This document shows positions 8,195 through 17,800 of a stretch of DNA of 33,444 nucleotides, piece by piece. The DNA is taken from positions 1 to 33,444 of the forward strand of contig JAAZEB010000311.1 of the NCBI GenBank assembly GCA_012512505.1. Reading direction: 5' to 3'. Both the position numbers and the translations under genes were made by a program. The notes under the pieces were generated by a model. That model did not search any database. It was given only the letters and a program-made list of their open reading frames with translations, and had not been told where the DNA came from. This stretch comes from Armatimonadota bacterium. GTDB taxonomy: Bacteria; Armatimonadota; JAAZEB01. Within the stretch, counting starts at the first letter, position 1; every line of letters starts with the position of its first letter.

Positions 8195-9511
8195 TCAGCG
8201 GCCGGCCTTCAACTCCTGGACCGATTCGATGACGGCATCGGCCAGGTACTGAAGCTGCTGCTGGTCGAAGTCGTAGAGTGGCAGGTGGGTGAAGCGGTGC
8301 TGGAACGCTTCCTCGGCCACCGGGCAGCTTGCCTGCAGAGCGGCGGTGTCGTGGCCCATCTGCTGCATCACCGCGAACTTGTAGAGCGGCGCGAAGTGGG
8401 GGATGTTCACCACGCCGCGCTCAGCCAGCTTCGCCTTCAGCGCCTGGATGTCGGCCCCCACCTGATCCGGATCGATTTGCAGCAGGTAGAGGTGGTAGGT
8501 GGTCTGCACCTGATCATCGCTGAGCGGCGCGGGAAGGATCCCCGCCACCGCGCGGAAGCGCTGATCCAGGTAGCGGGCGGCCTGCTCGCGCTTGGCGATG
8601 ATCGCTTTCAGGCGCTCCATCTGGCTGGCCAGGCACACCGCCTGGATCTCCGTGGCCGAGTGGTTGCCGGGCACGAACGGACCCGTCTTCCCGGGGAGCG
8701 CCAACACGTCGTAAAGCCAGTTCGGGATCTTGCGGCTGGGGTCCACCCCGAGGAAGCGCGCCTGGGGGAAGTACTGGCCGAAGTCCAGGTTGGTGCAGAG
8801 GATGCCGCCCTCGCCCAGGGATGTGATGTTCTTCACCTCGTGGAAGCTGAACGCCCCGAAGTGGCCGATGGTGCCCGCCATCCGCCCCTTATACGCGGCC
8901 CCAAAGGCGTGCGCCGCGTCCTCCAGCACCACCAGGTCGTGCCGCGCGGCCAGCTCCATCAGCGGGTCCATATCCACCGGATAGCCGCCGAGGTGAACCG
9001 GAACGATCACCTTCGTCTTCGGGGTGATCTTGCGCGCCACGTCCCGCGGGTCCATGTTCAGGGTGCGCGGATCGACGTCGGCCAGGACCACCTTGGCGCC
9101 GATGCTCAGTGGGTAGGCGATGGTGGCGATGAAGGTGATCGCCGGGGCGATTACCTCGTCGCCCGGCTGCAGGTTGGCGTACTGGTAGGCGATCTCAAAC
9201 CCCGCCGTGGCGTTGGTGAGGAAAGAGACATAGCGCGCGCCCAGTAGCTCGCCGACCTGCGCCTCCAGCGCCTGCACCTGGCTGCCCAGGGTGAGCTTGC
9301 CTTGATAGCTGCCTACCTGCAGCAGGCCCCGCACCTCTGCCATCACGCGCTCGAACTGCGCGTCATACTCCTGTTTGCGGTCGGCGGCCGGGCGCACCAG
9401 GAATCGCAGGATGTTGGCGACCTCCTCCTGCCGGATGTTCTCGCCCACCGCCGCCCAGGCGATCCGGGCGTCGCCAGTCTCATAGCGAAAATCGGACACA
9501 CGCTTCTCCAT
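8195..9511 (-). CDS. DegT/DnrJ/EryC1/StrS-family PLP aminotransferase
   Basis: A 438-residue fold-type I aminotransferase of the sugar aminotransferase family, which usually converts a nucleotide-linked ketosugar to an aminosugar. The Schiff-base lysine is K227 in FSFHEVKNITSLGEGG, and D198 in VVLEDAAHAFGA contacts the PLP nitrogen. LTNATAGFEIAYQ (about 98-110) is the phosphate-binding region. The track start at 9679 is too early. The ATG at 9511 has GGGAGAG about 9 bases upstream and gives a normal N-terminus, while the discarded extension spans an inverted repeat. The flanking genes are glycosidase-like, so the aminosugar could serve cell-surface polymers or carbohydrate turnover. No other nucleotide-sugar genes are present, so the substrate is unknown. 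Confidence 0.9.
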   Translation of the reverse strand: MEKRVSDFRYETGDARIAWAAVGENIRQEEVANILRFLVRPAADRKQEYDAQFERVMAEVRGLLQVGSYQGKLTLGSQVQALEAQVGELLGARYVSFLTNATAGFEIAYQYANLQPGDEVIAPAITFIATIAYPLSIGAKVVLADVDPRTLNMDPRDVARKITPKTKVIVPVHLGGYPVDMDPLMELAARHDLVVLEDAAHAFGAAYKGRMAGTIGHFGAFSFHEVKNITSLGEGGILCTNLDFGQYFPQARFLGVDPSRKIPNWLYDVLALPGKTGPFVPGNHSATEIQAVCLASQMERLKAIIAKREQAARYLDQRFRAVAGILPAPLSDDQVQTTYHLYLLQIDPDQVGADIQALKAKLAERGVVNIPHFAPLYKFAVMQQMGHDTAALQASCPVAEEAFQHRFTHLPLYDFDQQQLQYLADAVIESVQELKAGR

Positions 9512-9563
9512 CTCAGCTATCTCTCCCTTCGCGGCGGATTCGCAGCGCTTGACGCCGATAGGC

Positions 9564-9648
9564 CGGATCGCCGGCGTCCTGCCGGCCCCCGCTTGAGGCG
9601 AGAAGGACGCCAACGGGCAGGGCTTGCCGGCGAGACGCCGGCGATCCG
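9564..9648. repeat. 15-bp perfect inverted repeat with nested arms
   Basis: cggatcgccggcgtc (9564-9578) and gacgccggcgatccg (9634-9648) are exact reverse complements. A second pair, ggcgtcct and aggacgcc, is nested. The 85-base unit fills most of the gap between the aminotransferase start and the DUF4838 stop and looks like a REP-type or MITE-like intergenic element. Whether it recurs elsewhere in the genome cannot be seen here. Confidence 0.7.
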
Positions 9649-9688
9649 ACCGCGGTGGCCGGCCTTGGTGCCAGCCCATCGGTGGGGG

Positions 9689-11479
9689 CTACTCCGCCTT
9701 GTCGAGCGCCTCCATCACCTGCGCCCGGTAGCGCTCGGTGGGCAGGTTCCACTCGTTGAACATCAGCAGGCCGGTGCGGCCGGCGATGTCGAACAGTCGT
9801 TCCGCTATCTTCCGGCGCTCGGCCACCGTGCCATAGCCAAGCTGCAGGCGCGCGTACATCAGCGGCAGGCGGGCAGCCTGCACGCGCAGGAGCTGATCGG
9901 CGTTGCCTTGCACCAGGCGCTCCGCCTCGTCGAACAGCGTCTCGTAGATCGCCATCCGCTCCTCGGAGAGGTAGCCATCGCGGTGGTCGGCCGGCCCGCC
10001 GAAGATCATCAGCGTCTTGCCAGACTGCTCCAGCGCGTCGTGCATTCGGTCGATGTACTCGCGAATCTTCGGCGCCGCCGGCCCGTAGTAGCCCTCCAGG
10101 AAGTCGTTCATCACCCGGTTGAGGTCACAGTCCGGGTTCCAGAGGAGCTTGGCCAGCAGGTAAGCGCGCAGTTCGGCGAACTCGCCGCCCCGCTCGCGGT
10201 TTCCCTGGGCGAACATCCCCTTGGCGTGGTTGTCCACGAAGAAGCGCACGTTCGGCTGCAGCACGCGCAGGTTGGGGAAGGGGCTCACCAGGTTGCTGAA
10301 CTGCACCACGTAATCCCAGACGAAGACGTTGTCGCACACGCGCGCCCAGCTCTCCACGTCGTCGCGGAACGCCGCGCTGTCCGGGTCACTTTGGATCGGG
10401 CGGCTGCGGTTGCACTCGATGCTGCAGAGCATGATCAGCACGTTCTTCGCCGGGCGCAGCGTTTTCGGTGGGCGCCGGGTATACTGGTAGGCGAGGGTGG
10501 AGAGCGTCTTGTCCGGGAACTCGGCGGCGATTCGGTTGACGAACGTCAGCACCGAGCCCATCGGCGTGCCCTCGCGATCGTCAATCGCCTTGCACTCCGG
10601 GCACTGGCAATAGCGCGCCCAGTCGTTTTGGCTCACCGACCAGTAGTGCGCCTCCGGCGCGGCGGCCATCCGCTGCTTCAGGTCTTCCACGGTCAGCCGG
10701 AACACGTCCGGGTTGGTGAGGCAGAGCTGGCCGTCGGCGACCCGCTTGCCGTCCACCAGCGAGAAGTACTCGGGATGCGTGGCGAAGTAGCGGTCGGGCG
10801 GCACATGGTTGAAGAAGGTGTGGCACCACAGCCCCCAGCGGGGGTGGTACTCACGGATCAACCGGCCGTCGCGCACCTCGCTGCCATTGCCGTTGAGCTT
10901 TTGGCGGGCGGCGAAGGCGGGATCCATCGCGTCTTGGTAGTAGACCTCCCGGACCGGCAGCGCCGGCACCTGGGTATCATCCAGCGGAGCGAGGCGGAGG
11001 TCGCGCCGCTGGGGGATCACGCTCACGTCGGAGCTGAGCCAGCGGCAGCCAAGGTGCTCTTCAAGGAAGGTGTAGACCCCGTAGAGGGTGCCATTGGCCG
11101 GGCCACCGGCGATGACGAGGTGGTTGCCGACGGTGCGGATGGTGAAGCCTTCCTGCCCCAGCCGCGCGAAGTCAATCGGCCGCCGCAGCCGGGCGGTGTG
11201 ACGGTTGCGGCCCAGCAGGATCGTGCGCGGCGCCAGGCGCTCGCGGTCGGACACAATCGGCAACTCGGCGCCGGTAACCTCACGGATAAAGTGCTGCAGC
11301 TCGGACGCAGCCCGCTGTTCCGACTCCGTGGCTGTCTCCGGCACGACGATACGATAACTGCTCTTCCCGCGGCTGACCAGCGTCAGCGTCCGGTCGCTGC
11401 TGGCTGCCGTGGCCTCACTCGCCAGACAGGCGGCTGCCGCGAGGACTCCCCCCAGCACACACGCACTCCATGGACCCAT
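9689..11479 (-). CDS. Exported DUF4838-type protein (GH67/GH20 N-terminal-like domain)
   Basis: A 596-residue protein with a signal peptide (MGPWSACVLGGVLAAAACLA, cleavage near AAS at about 27). Residues 30-150 resemble the alpha/beta domain found before GH20 and GH67 catalytic domains (IVVPETATESEQRAASELQ, GPANGTLYGVYTFLEEHLGCRWL). About 200-480 match the DUF4838 core, including the Cys motif YCQCPEC (290-296), typical of that family and probably a structural metal site. The family is thought to act on carbohydrates, but no activity is established that I know of. The ATG at 11479 is chosen over 11515 because GGAGGG lies 5 bases upstream. A second, distant relative is encoded at 20012-21955. 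The aminotransferase start is about 180 bases downstream, across an inverted repeat. Confidence 0.85.
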   Translation of the reverse strand: MGPWSACVLGGVLAAAACLASEATAASSDRTLTLVSRGKSSYRIVVPETATESEQRAASELQHFIREVTGAELPIVSDRERLAPRTILLGRNRHTARLRRPIDFARLGQEGFTIRTVGNHLVIAGGPANGTLYGVYTFLEEHLGCRWLSSDVSVIPQRRDLRLAPLDDTQVPALPVREVYYQDAMDPAFAARQKLNGNGSEVRDGRLIREYHPRWGLWCHTFFNHVPPDRYFATHPEYFSLVDGKRVADGQLCLTNPDVFRLTVEDLKQRMAAAPEAHYWSVSQNDWARYCQCPECKAIDDREGTPMGSVLTFVNRIAAEFPDKTLSTLAYQYTRRPPKTLRPAKNVLIMLCSIECNRSRPIQSDPDSAAFRDDVESWARVCDNVFVWDYVVQFSNLVSPFPNLRVLQPNVRFFVDNHAKGMFAQGNRERGGEFAELRAYLLAKLLWNPDCDLNRVMNDFLEGYYGPAAPKIREYIDRMHDALEQSGKTLMIFGGPADHRDGYLSEERMAIYETLFDEAERLVQGNADQLLRVQAARLPLMYARLQLGYGTVAERRKIAERLFDIAGRTGLLMFNEWNLPTERYRAQVMEALDKAE

Positions 11480-11692
11480 TCTGCCCTCCAGACCGGTTGG
11501 TGGGGCAAGCGGCACGTTCGTGAACCCCGAAAGGATGGTCGGGTATGAGGCGCGGCGCGGAACCCGCGCGCGGCCAGGCGCAGCCAGACTCCGATCCCCT
11601 CTTCACGATCGGCGCGGCGTCGCGGGTGAGGCGAAGGCGTGGCTGGCCCCGGCCGGGCGGGCCGAAGCCGCCTGCTTGCTCCCACAACCTGA

Positions 11693-12508
11693 TCAAGAGG
11701 TTCGCGGTCGGCTCTTGATCATCCTCATGCAGATTCCCGGAGCGGTGTCTGGGGGTACTTCGACACGGTCCATGAGCGACTCGATGAGGAGGCGGCTGAT
11801 GGAGGACTCGTCGTCGACCGGGTCGGGCAGCGTGCCGTTGACGCCCGGAGGGGCCATCGCGTCAATCACCAGCGCCGTCGGTTCCACCTGGCAGCGCAGC
11901 GCCACCGGCGGGGGGGGGCCTCCCGGGGTAGCCGCGTTGAGGGCCACCGTGCAGGCCTCTCCAACCGCCAACTTGATGTCTTCCACTTCGTCGTAGGAGA
12001 AACCTATGCCCGAGGCGATACCGGCGATCACCAGGCGGGCAACGCCGACGTTTTCCGGCCGCCCGGGGATGGTGAGCTCGACCACGTCGGCATGGGGGGC
12101 CGGTGTCGGTTCCGGTTCCGGATCCGGCGCGCTGGCGGTTTCGCCGCACTCGTTCGTGAGGATGTCCAGCCCTTCTGCTTCGCTGTTGACCACGGCAAAG
12201 GCGCTGCTGAGGCGGGTGAGGTTGAGGATGCGCTGGATGCGCGGATGGGGAGACGCCAGCACCAGCGAGCCGCCGGCGGCGCGGGCCCGGTTCAGGCCGC
12301 CAATCAACACGCCCAGCCCGATGCTGTCAATGAAGGTGACCTGGGCCAGGTTCACCAGGATGGCATGCGTGCCGCCGCGCTCCAGACGCTGCAGTCGCTC
12401 TTTCAGCCGGGGAGCGGTATGAACGTCCAACTCACCGGCAACATCCACTACCACCGCGCGCTGGCCGTTTGCCAACCGCACTTCCCTGCCGCTGACCTCG
12501 AAACGCAT
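11693..12508 (-). CDS. STAS domain fused to a degenerate RsbW/SpoIIAB-like ATPase
   Basis: A 271-residue regulator. Residues 1-118 are a STAS (anti-anti-sigma, SpoIIAA-like) domain with VTFIDSIGLGVLIGG; S62 is the expected phosphorylation site. A Pro/Glu linker (about 127-139) leads to residues 143-268, a GHKL-type domain (PENVGVARLVIAGIASGIGFSYDEVEDIKLAVGEAC...LMDRVEV). In normal anti-sigma kinases the N-box reads EACTNAVxHA; here it is EACTVALNA, one residue shorter and without the Mg-binding Asn, and the glycine-rich ATP boxes are not evident. So either the kinase is inactive or nucleotide binding is unusual. The usual separate partners are joined in one chain. The start has GGAGGGG 5 bases upstream and a consensus promoter about 90 bases upstream. 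A partner-switching role in regulating a sigma factor or phosphatase is inferred. Confidence 0.85.
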   Translation of the reverse strand: MRFEVSGREVRLANGQRAVVVDVAGELDVHTAPRLKERLQRLERGGTHAILVNLAQVTFIDSIGLGVLIGGLNRARAAGGSLVLASPHPRIQRILNLTRLSSAFAVVNSEAEGLDILTNECGETASAPDPEPEPTPAPHADVVELTIPGRPENVGVARLVIAGIASGIGFSYDEVEDIKLAVGEACTVALNAATPGGPPPPVALRCQVEPTALVIDAMAPPGVNGTLPDPVDDESSISRLLIESLMDRVEVPPDTAPGICMRMIKSRPRTS

Positions 12509-12600
12509 CTGTTCCCCTCCGCGTTGGCGCGGCGTGCCATCGGGGCACCCCCACTGGTTTGGCGCGCCGCCGGTGGCGTGGTGTGTGGCCCGCCGCCCGC

Positions 12601-12630
12601 ATTATAGGCGAAGGAGGGCCTGCCTGTCAA
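12601..12630 (-). promoter_or_regulatory. Consensus promoter TTGACA-N18-TATAAT
   Basis: Minus strand: TTGACA (12630-12625), 18 bases, TATAAT (12606-12601), both hexamers perfect. Transcription should start near 12594 and give an 86-base leader to the STAS-ATPase gene. It lies in the divergent gap shared with the plus-strand sialidase-like gene. Confidence 0.8.
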
Positions 12631-12742
12631 ACGGGTGTTGGGCACCCTGGCGCCCGTGACACCAGGGGGATCGCGGCGCCCGGCGGCGAACCGAAACGGC
12701 AACCGCGGCCCCGCCGCACAGACCCGGATTGGACGAAGCACC

Positions 12743-13912
12743 ATGAGGCTACTCGAAAAGGAACTGCTCCTCCGTCATCAGGAACGCCGGCCGGTGGCCA
12801 CCGGCTTCGTGACCTACGTGAGCGCCACCGCGCCGGTGCTGATGCACTGCTACGGGTGGGAGGACTACTCGGACGGCTACGACGACTACGCGGTGATGCT
12901 GAGCCGCGACAACGGGCAGACCTGGTCGAAGCCCGAGGTGCGCTGGCGCAGCGAAGTGGTGCCCGAGGGGCGGATCCGCTACGCCGAGCCGGCCGCCTTC
13001 TTTGATGCCGACACCGGCAAGCTGATCGTCCTCACCGACCGCGTGCTCTACCCCCAGGACACCCTCGACGTCGATCACGCCTACACGCTCGTGCTGGACA
13101 TCTACGACGCGGCGACCGAGACCTGGTCGGAGCGCCAGGAGCTCCAGTTCCCCGGCGAGCGCGGGCCGGCGGTGAGCTTCTCTTTCCCGATCAAGAGCGC
13201 GCGGGGGAGGCTCCTCTTCCCGGGGATGCGGCAGCGGGTGGACGCGAACGGCCAGGTGATCCACTTCCGCGACTGCTGGGCGCCGGTGGATGAGGTCGTC
13301 ACCATCCTCGGGGAGTACCGGCCGGATGGCTCGCTGGCCTGGCGCCTCGGCCGGCCGCTGCGGATCGCCCCGGAGGTGAGCTCCCGCGGTTTGAACGAGA
13401 ACACCCTGGTGGAACTGGCGGACGGGCGCATCGCCGCCATCTGCCGCGGCGACAACAGCATGTTTCCCGAGAAGCCGGGCTACAAGTGGCTCAGCTTCTC
13501 CAGCGACGACGGCGAAACCTGGTCCGACCCGGAGCTGCTCCCGGCCACCGGGGGCGAGCCGATTGAGTCTGGCTCCAATGGGTCGGCGCTCTTCCGCTCG
13601 ATCAAGAATGGAAAGCTGTATTGGCTTGGCAACCTCTGCCGCCCCGGCGAGCGGCCCCGCGGCAACGCCCCCCGCTCCACGCTCGTCCTCTGCGAGGTGC
13701 AGGAGGCCCCCTTCGCCCTCAAGCGCGATACCCTCTTCGTCATCGACGAGAAGGGCGCCGGCGACTCGCCCGACCTGCAGCTCTCCAACTTCCGCTACTA
13801 CCAGGACCGCCTGACCGGCGATCTGGTCCTTTTCCTGGACCGCTACTGCCAGCACGGCCTCGCCGAGTGGTGGCGGTCGGACTACTACCGCTACCGGGTG
13901 GCGCTGGAGTGA
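12743..13912 (+). CDS. Sialidase-like BNR/Asp-box protein
   Basis: A 389-residue six-bladed-propeller candidate. Two Asp boxes are clear, SRDNGQTW (54-61) and SSDDGETW (253-260), and RIRYAEPAAFFD and GSNGSALF resemble sialidase/BNR strands. The family includes exo-alpha-sialidases and other glycosidases or lectin-like propellers; an Arg triad cannot be assigned with certainty, so activity is open. No signal peptide is seen from the chosen ATG at 12743. The longer track start at 12635 adds a Pro/Arg/Gly-rich stretch typical of non-coding sequence and was rejected, although only a weak GGA-type ribosome site precedes 12743. It is divergent from the STAS-ATPase gene and convergent with the zinc operon, with a shared hairpin terminator. 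Confidence 0.85.
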   Translation: MRLLEKELLLRHQERRPVATGFVTYVSATAPVLMHCYGWEDYSDGYDDYAVMLSRDNGQTWSKPEVRWRSEVVPEGRIRYAEPAAFFDADTGKLIVLTDRVLYPQDTLDVDHAYTLVLDIYDAATETWSERQELQFPGERGPAVSFSFPIKSARGRLLFPGMRQRVDANGQVIHFRDCWAPVDEVVTILGEYRPDGSLAWRLGRPLRIAPEVSSRGLNENTLVELADGRIAAICRGDNSMFPEKPGYKWLSFSSDDGETWSDPELLPATGGEPIESGSNGSALFRSIKNGKLYWLGNLCRPGERPRGNAPRSTLVLCEVQEAPFALKRDTLFVIDEKGAGDSPDLQLSNFRYYQDRLTGDLVLFLDRYCQHGLAEWWRSDYYRYRVALE

Positions 13913-13916
13913 AGGC

Positions 13917-13947
13917 GCGCGGGCTGCCTCCTTTGCCCAGCCCGCGC
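13917..13947. terminator. Hairpin terminator between convergent genes
   Basis: GCGCGGGCTG (13917-13926) pairs perfectly with CAGCCCGCGC (13938-13947), with an 11-base loop, followed by ttgttc on the plus strand. It begins 5 bases after the sialidase-like stop and ends 5 bases before the permease stop, so it can serve both. Confidence 0.75.
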
Positions 13948-13951
13948 TTGT

Positions 13952-14803
13952 TCAGGCGCGCCGCAGCAGGCTGAGGCCGCCGGCCGCCAGCAGCAGCGCG
14001 AACGAAACGATGACGATGCAGGCGGCCGAGGGAACGTCGCGCACGTAAGAGAGGTAGAGCCCAATGCCAACCGGGAGCACGCCCAGGGCCGCGGAGACCG
14101 GGAACGCCCGCCGCAGGTGTCGGGTGAGCAGCAGCGCCGTCACCGGCGGCAGCACCAGCATGGCGAAGACCAGGAGCACGCCCGCCACCCGGATGGCAAA
14201 AGCGATCGTCACTCCCAGCGTCAGGTAGAAGAGCAGCTCCCAGCGGCGCGTTCGGTAGCCCACGGCGTCGGCGGTCTGCGGGTCAAAGGCGACGAACAGC
14301 AGCTCCTTGGCGAAGAGCAGGTGGACGAGCGCCACCGCTGCGGCGGCGGCGAGGAACTCCCAGATCTCGCGCACCGACACGTAGAGGATGTTGCCGAACA
14401 GGAGCTGCATCACGTGTGCCTCGCCCTTGGCGCTGTGCGCCATCAGCAGCAGGCCTGCCGCCGCCGCGACGGCATAGCCGACGCCGATCGTGCTTTCCGG
14501 CGGCACCCGCCGGGCCGACCAGCGCACTGAAAAGAGGAGCACCCCCACCAACATCAGCACCACGGCCCCGACCATCGTGAGGGGGTTGTGCTCCTCCATC
14601 TCCAGGCCCAGCACCCCCGCCGTCCAGAGTGCCAGCGCTACCCCGGCGGAGCTCATCTCCGCCAGCGCCACGCCCACAAACACGATGCGCTTCAGCACCA
14701 CGTAGACCCCCAGGTAGGCGCACAGCGCCCCCACGGCCATCCCCGCCAGCAGCGCGTGCTGCATGAAGTCGCTGCCAAACGCTTCTTGGATTGAGGCAAA
14801 CAT
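13952..14803 (-). CDS. znuB: Zinc/manganese ABC transporter permease (ZnuB-like, ABC-3 family)
   Basis: A 283-residue inner-membrane protein with about eight hydrophobic segments. The ABC-3 family pattern is clear in LGVYVVLKRIVFVGVALAEMSSAGVALA (near 31-58) and FAMLVLPPVTALLL (near 214-227). It would move metal ions through the membrane using the ATPase encoded just upstream (37-base gap). It is the last gene of the minus-strand zinc operon, closed by the hairpin at 13917-13947. The ribosome site is weak: GAGAGGAAG lies 13 or more bases from the ATG. Zinc rather than manganese is inferred from the binding protein and the His-rich neighbours. Confidence 0.92.
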   Translation of the reverse strand: MFASIQEAFGSDFMQHALLAGMAVGALCAYLGVYVVLKRIVFVGVALAEMSSAGVALALWTAGVLGLEMEEHNPLTMVGAVVLMLVGVLLFSVRWSARRVPPESTIGVGYAVAAAAGLLLMAHSAKGEAHVMQLLFGNILYVSVREIWEFLAAAAAVALVHLLFAKELLFVAFDPQTADAVGYRTRRWELLFYLTLGVTIAFAIRVAGVLLVFAMLVLPPVTALLLTRHLRRAFPVSAALGVLPVGIGLYLSYVRDVPSAACIVIVSFALLLAAGGLSLLRRA

Positions 14804-17800
14804 GCAGTAGTTCTTGCTTCCTCTCGTGCGGGCGCGGTGGCTACCAGGTGGCCACCCGCCGACCGTTCACCTGCCCCACGGCGATCGGGATGCCGTAGAG
14901 GCGGCTCAGGTGCTCCGGGGTGGTTGCCTCCGCCACCGGCAGCACGGCGAAGTCACTGGCTCCTAGGAAGGCGATGTGGCTGACGTGGGCAATCACCACG
15001 TTCAGCAGGTGGCTCACCACCAGCACCGTCAGCCCGGACTCCCGGTGCAGCCGGTCAATCAGGTCCATCGTGGCGCGCTCCGCCGCTGGATCCATGCCGT
15101 TAGTGGGCTCGTCCAGCACCAGAATGTCCGGGTCGGCGGCGAGGGCGCGGGCCATCAGCACGCGCTGCCGCTGCCCGCCGGAGAGGTCGCGGAACAGGAG
15201 CGTGGCGCTGTCGGCCAGGCCTACTTGCTCCAGGGCGGCCAGCGACCGCGCGTGGTCCGTTTTTCCCGGCCGGCGGAAGAGGCCGACGCGCCGGTAGCGG
15301 CCCATCAGCACCACGTCGAGCGCGGTGAGGGGGTAGATCTCGTCAATCGTCTGAAGCTGGGGCACGTAGCCGAAGGTGAGCGTGCCGCCGCCGCGCCCGG
15401 GAGCGCGCGTCACCCGGCCGGCCTGGGGCCGCAGCACCCCCAGCACCGCCTTTAGCAGCGTGGTCTTGCCCACGCCGTTGGGCCCGACGATGCCCAGGTA
15501 GTCGCCGGCGTACAGGGTGAAGCTCAAGCCGGAGAGGACGCGCTTGCGCCCATAACCAAGCTCCACCCCCTCGAAGCGTATCAGCGGCGTGGCCGCTGCC
15601 GGCTCGTCCGCTGCCGAAGCCTGCTGCATGGGATCTCCTGTCCTCACCGAAGTGGAGTGCCGGGGCAAAGGCCCTCCACGCTCCACGGCCTACTGGCAGG
15701 CACGCTGGAACGCCTGCACGATCCGGTCCACGAAGCTGAGGTAATCCTGGGTGCCCAGGACGCCGATGGAGTAGGGGGCCCACTCCAGACGGGCGCCCGT
15801 CTCGCGCGCCACGAACTCCGGGAAGCGCTTGGGGTAGATCGTTTCCACCACCATCGCCTTCACTTTCTCGCGCTTCATCGAATCGATCAGCCGGCGCAGG
15901 TAAGCCGGTGACGGGGGGATCCCGGGTTTCGGCTCCAGGGTGGCGAACTCGCGCACGCCGAAGCGGTTCATGAAGTAGACCCAGTTCTTGTGGTAGGTGA
16001 CTACGGGGGTGCCCTTGCAGGCGGCCATCGCGCGCTGCCAGCGGGGCATGGCGGCATCGATCGCGGCGACGAACCGCTGGTAGTTCGCGTCGAAGGTGGC
16101 GGCATCGCCGGGGCTTACCCGGCGCAGGCCCAACAAGATGTTGTGGGCGATCACCTTGCCGCAGCCGGGGTCGTAGTAGTAGTGGGGGTTGCCCTGCGCG
16201 TGGATGTCGCCCGACGCGCCGCTGATGCGCTCGGTGGGGACCTCCAGGCGCTTGATGCGCGCCGAGGCGTCGACGTAGCCGGGCCCACCCGGGCTCACCC
16301 GCTTGTTGCGCGCGGCGCCGAGGAGGGCATCCGCCCACTGGTCAAAGTCCATGCCGACGCGCACGAACAGGTCGGCTTTGCTCAGGCGGGCCACGTCGCT
16401 GGGACGGGCCTCCACCCGGTGGTAATCCTGGTTCGGCTGGGCGATGCTGGTGACGCGCACCTTGGCGCCGCCCACCTCGCGGGCAATGGCCGCCAGCTCC
16501 GGGATTGTTGCCACCACCTCGAGGGCGGCCCGGGCTGCCACCGCCGGCGCGGCCAGCAGCGCGAACGCCAGGGCCGCGGTCACAATGTGTTTCCCGATGC
16601 TCATCTTTCTCTCCCTCCGCGGCAACCGTTATTCCAACTGATGGGTGTGCGGGCCCATGCCCCACACGAGCTGCAGCCACGCCTCGGAATAGCTCCCCTG
16701 GCCCGGCCGGGCCCCCTGCGTCAACTGCAGGCGGGCGTAGCTCTGCTCGCTCACCGCGTGGGTGTAGATCGCCGAAAGCGCCGACTCGTGCTGGCCTGCC
16801 GCCTCCGGGATCTCCGACCAATCGTACAGCAGGCCGAAGTCCCCATAGCGGCTGAAGCGGTAGTTGGCCAGGGCGTAGTAGCCGGTGCTGGTGCCGCCGT
16901 CCACGTCGGGGCGATAGCGGTGCCAGAGGTACTCGGCGCGCAGCAGCAGGCGGCGGGCCCCCTGGCCATAACGCCGGTAGCTGAGGTCCACGCCGGTGAC
17001 CACCAGACTGCGGTTGGCCACGCCGCCTCCGGGCAGCGTGAGAGGCTCCGTGGTGCCGCGCGCCCAGCTCCCGCCCAGCTCCAGCTCGCCCGCCCGCCCC
17101 AGGCCAAGGCCCGACCAGGCGCGCGCGGTGTAGAACTTGTCGCTGAAGTTGGCGCCGGGGCCTTCGAGGATGCCGTGGTCGTTGTCCTCCTCCTGGCGGG
17201 CGGCCAGGGTGTGCTCTTCGGCCTCCTCGTGGTGGTGGGAGTGGGAGTGGCCGGCCTGGGAGTAGGTGCCGGCATCCACCTGCAAGAAGAGGCGGCGGCC
17301 GGTGGGGGCCAGCCAGGAGAGGCTCAGCCCGTTGCCGGTGAGCGACTCGTGGCTGACCAGGTTCTGCCAGGCGAGCGGCCGGCGGACGTAGAGCCAGGAG
17401 TGTGGATGCTTCTGGTTGTCTCGCCCGAACGGCACGAAGAACTTGCCCAGGCGCCCGGAGAGCCGGAGTGGGAGCTGCTCGTGGGTGAGGTAGCCCTCCT
17501 CCAGCTCCACCTTGAACTCGCCGTGCCCGGGCGCCACCAGATACGCATCGGCGCGGAGGTGTGGGTAGACGTAGCTTTGGATGCCGATCTCGGCTTCTTC
17601 CAGCCCGATCCGGTTGCGGTCGGTGTCGCGCGGGTCGCTGCTGAGCTTACCAAGGGCGAGGCCGATGAAGCTGATGTCGGGGAGCTGCAGGTGGCGGCCG
17701 CCTCCCGCCGCGGTGGGCGGCGTGCCGTCTGGCTCCGCCGGCTCGGCCTCCGGCGGCGGGGGCGGCGGCGCTTCTGCCTGGGCGACGCGGACGCCGGGCA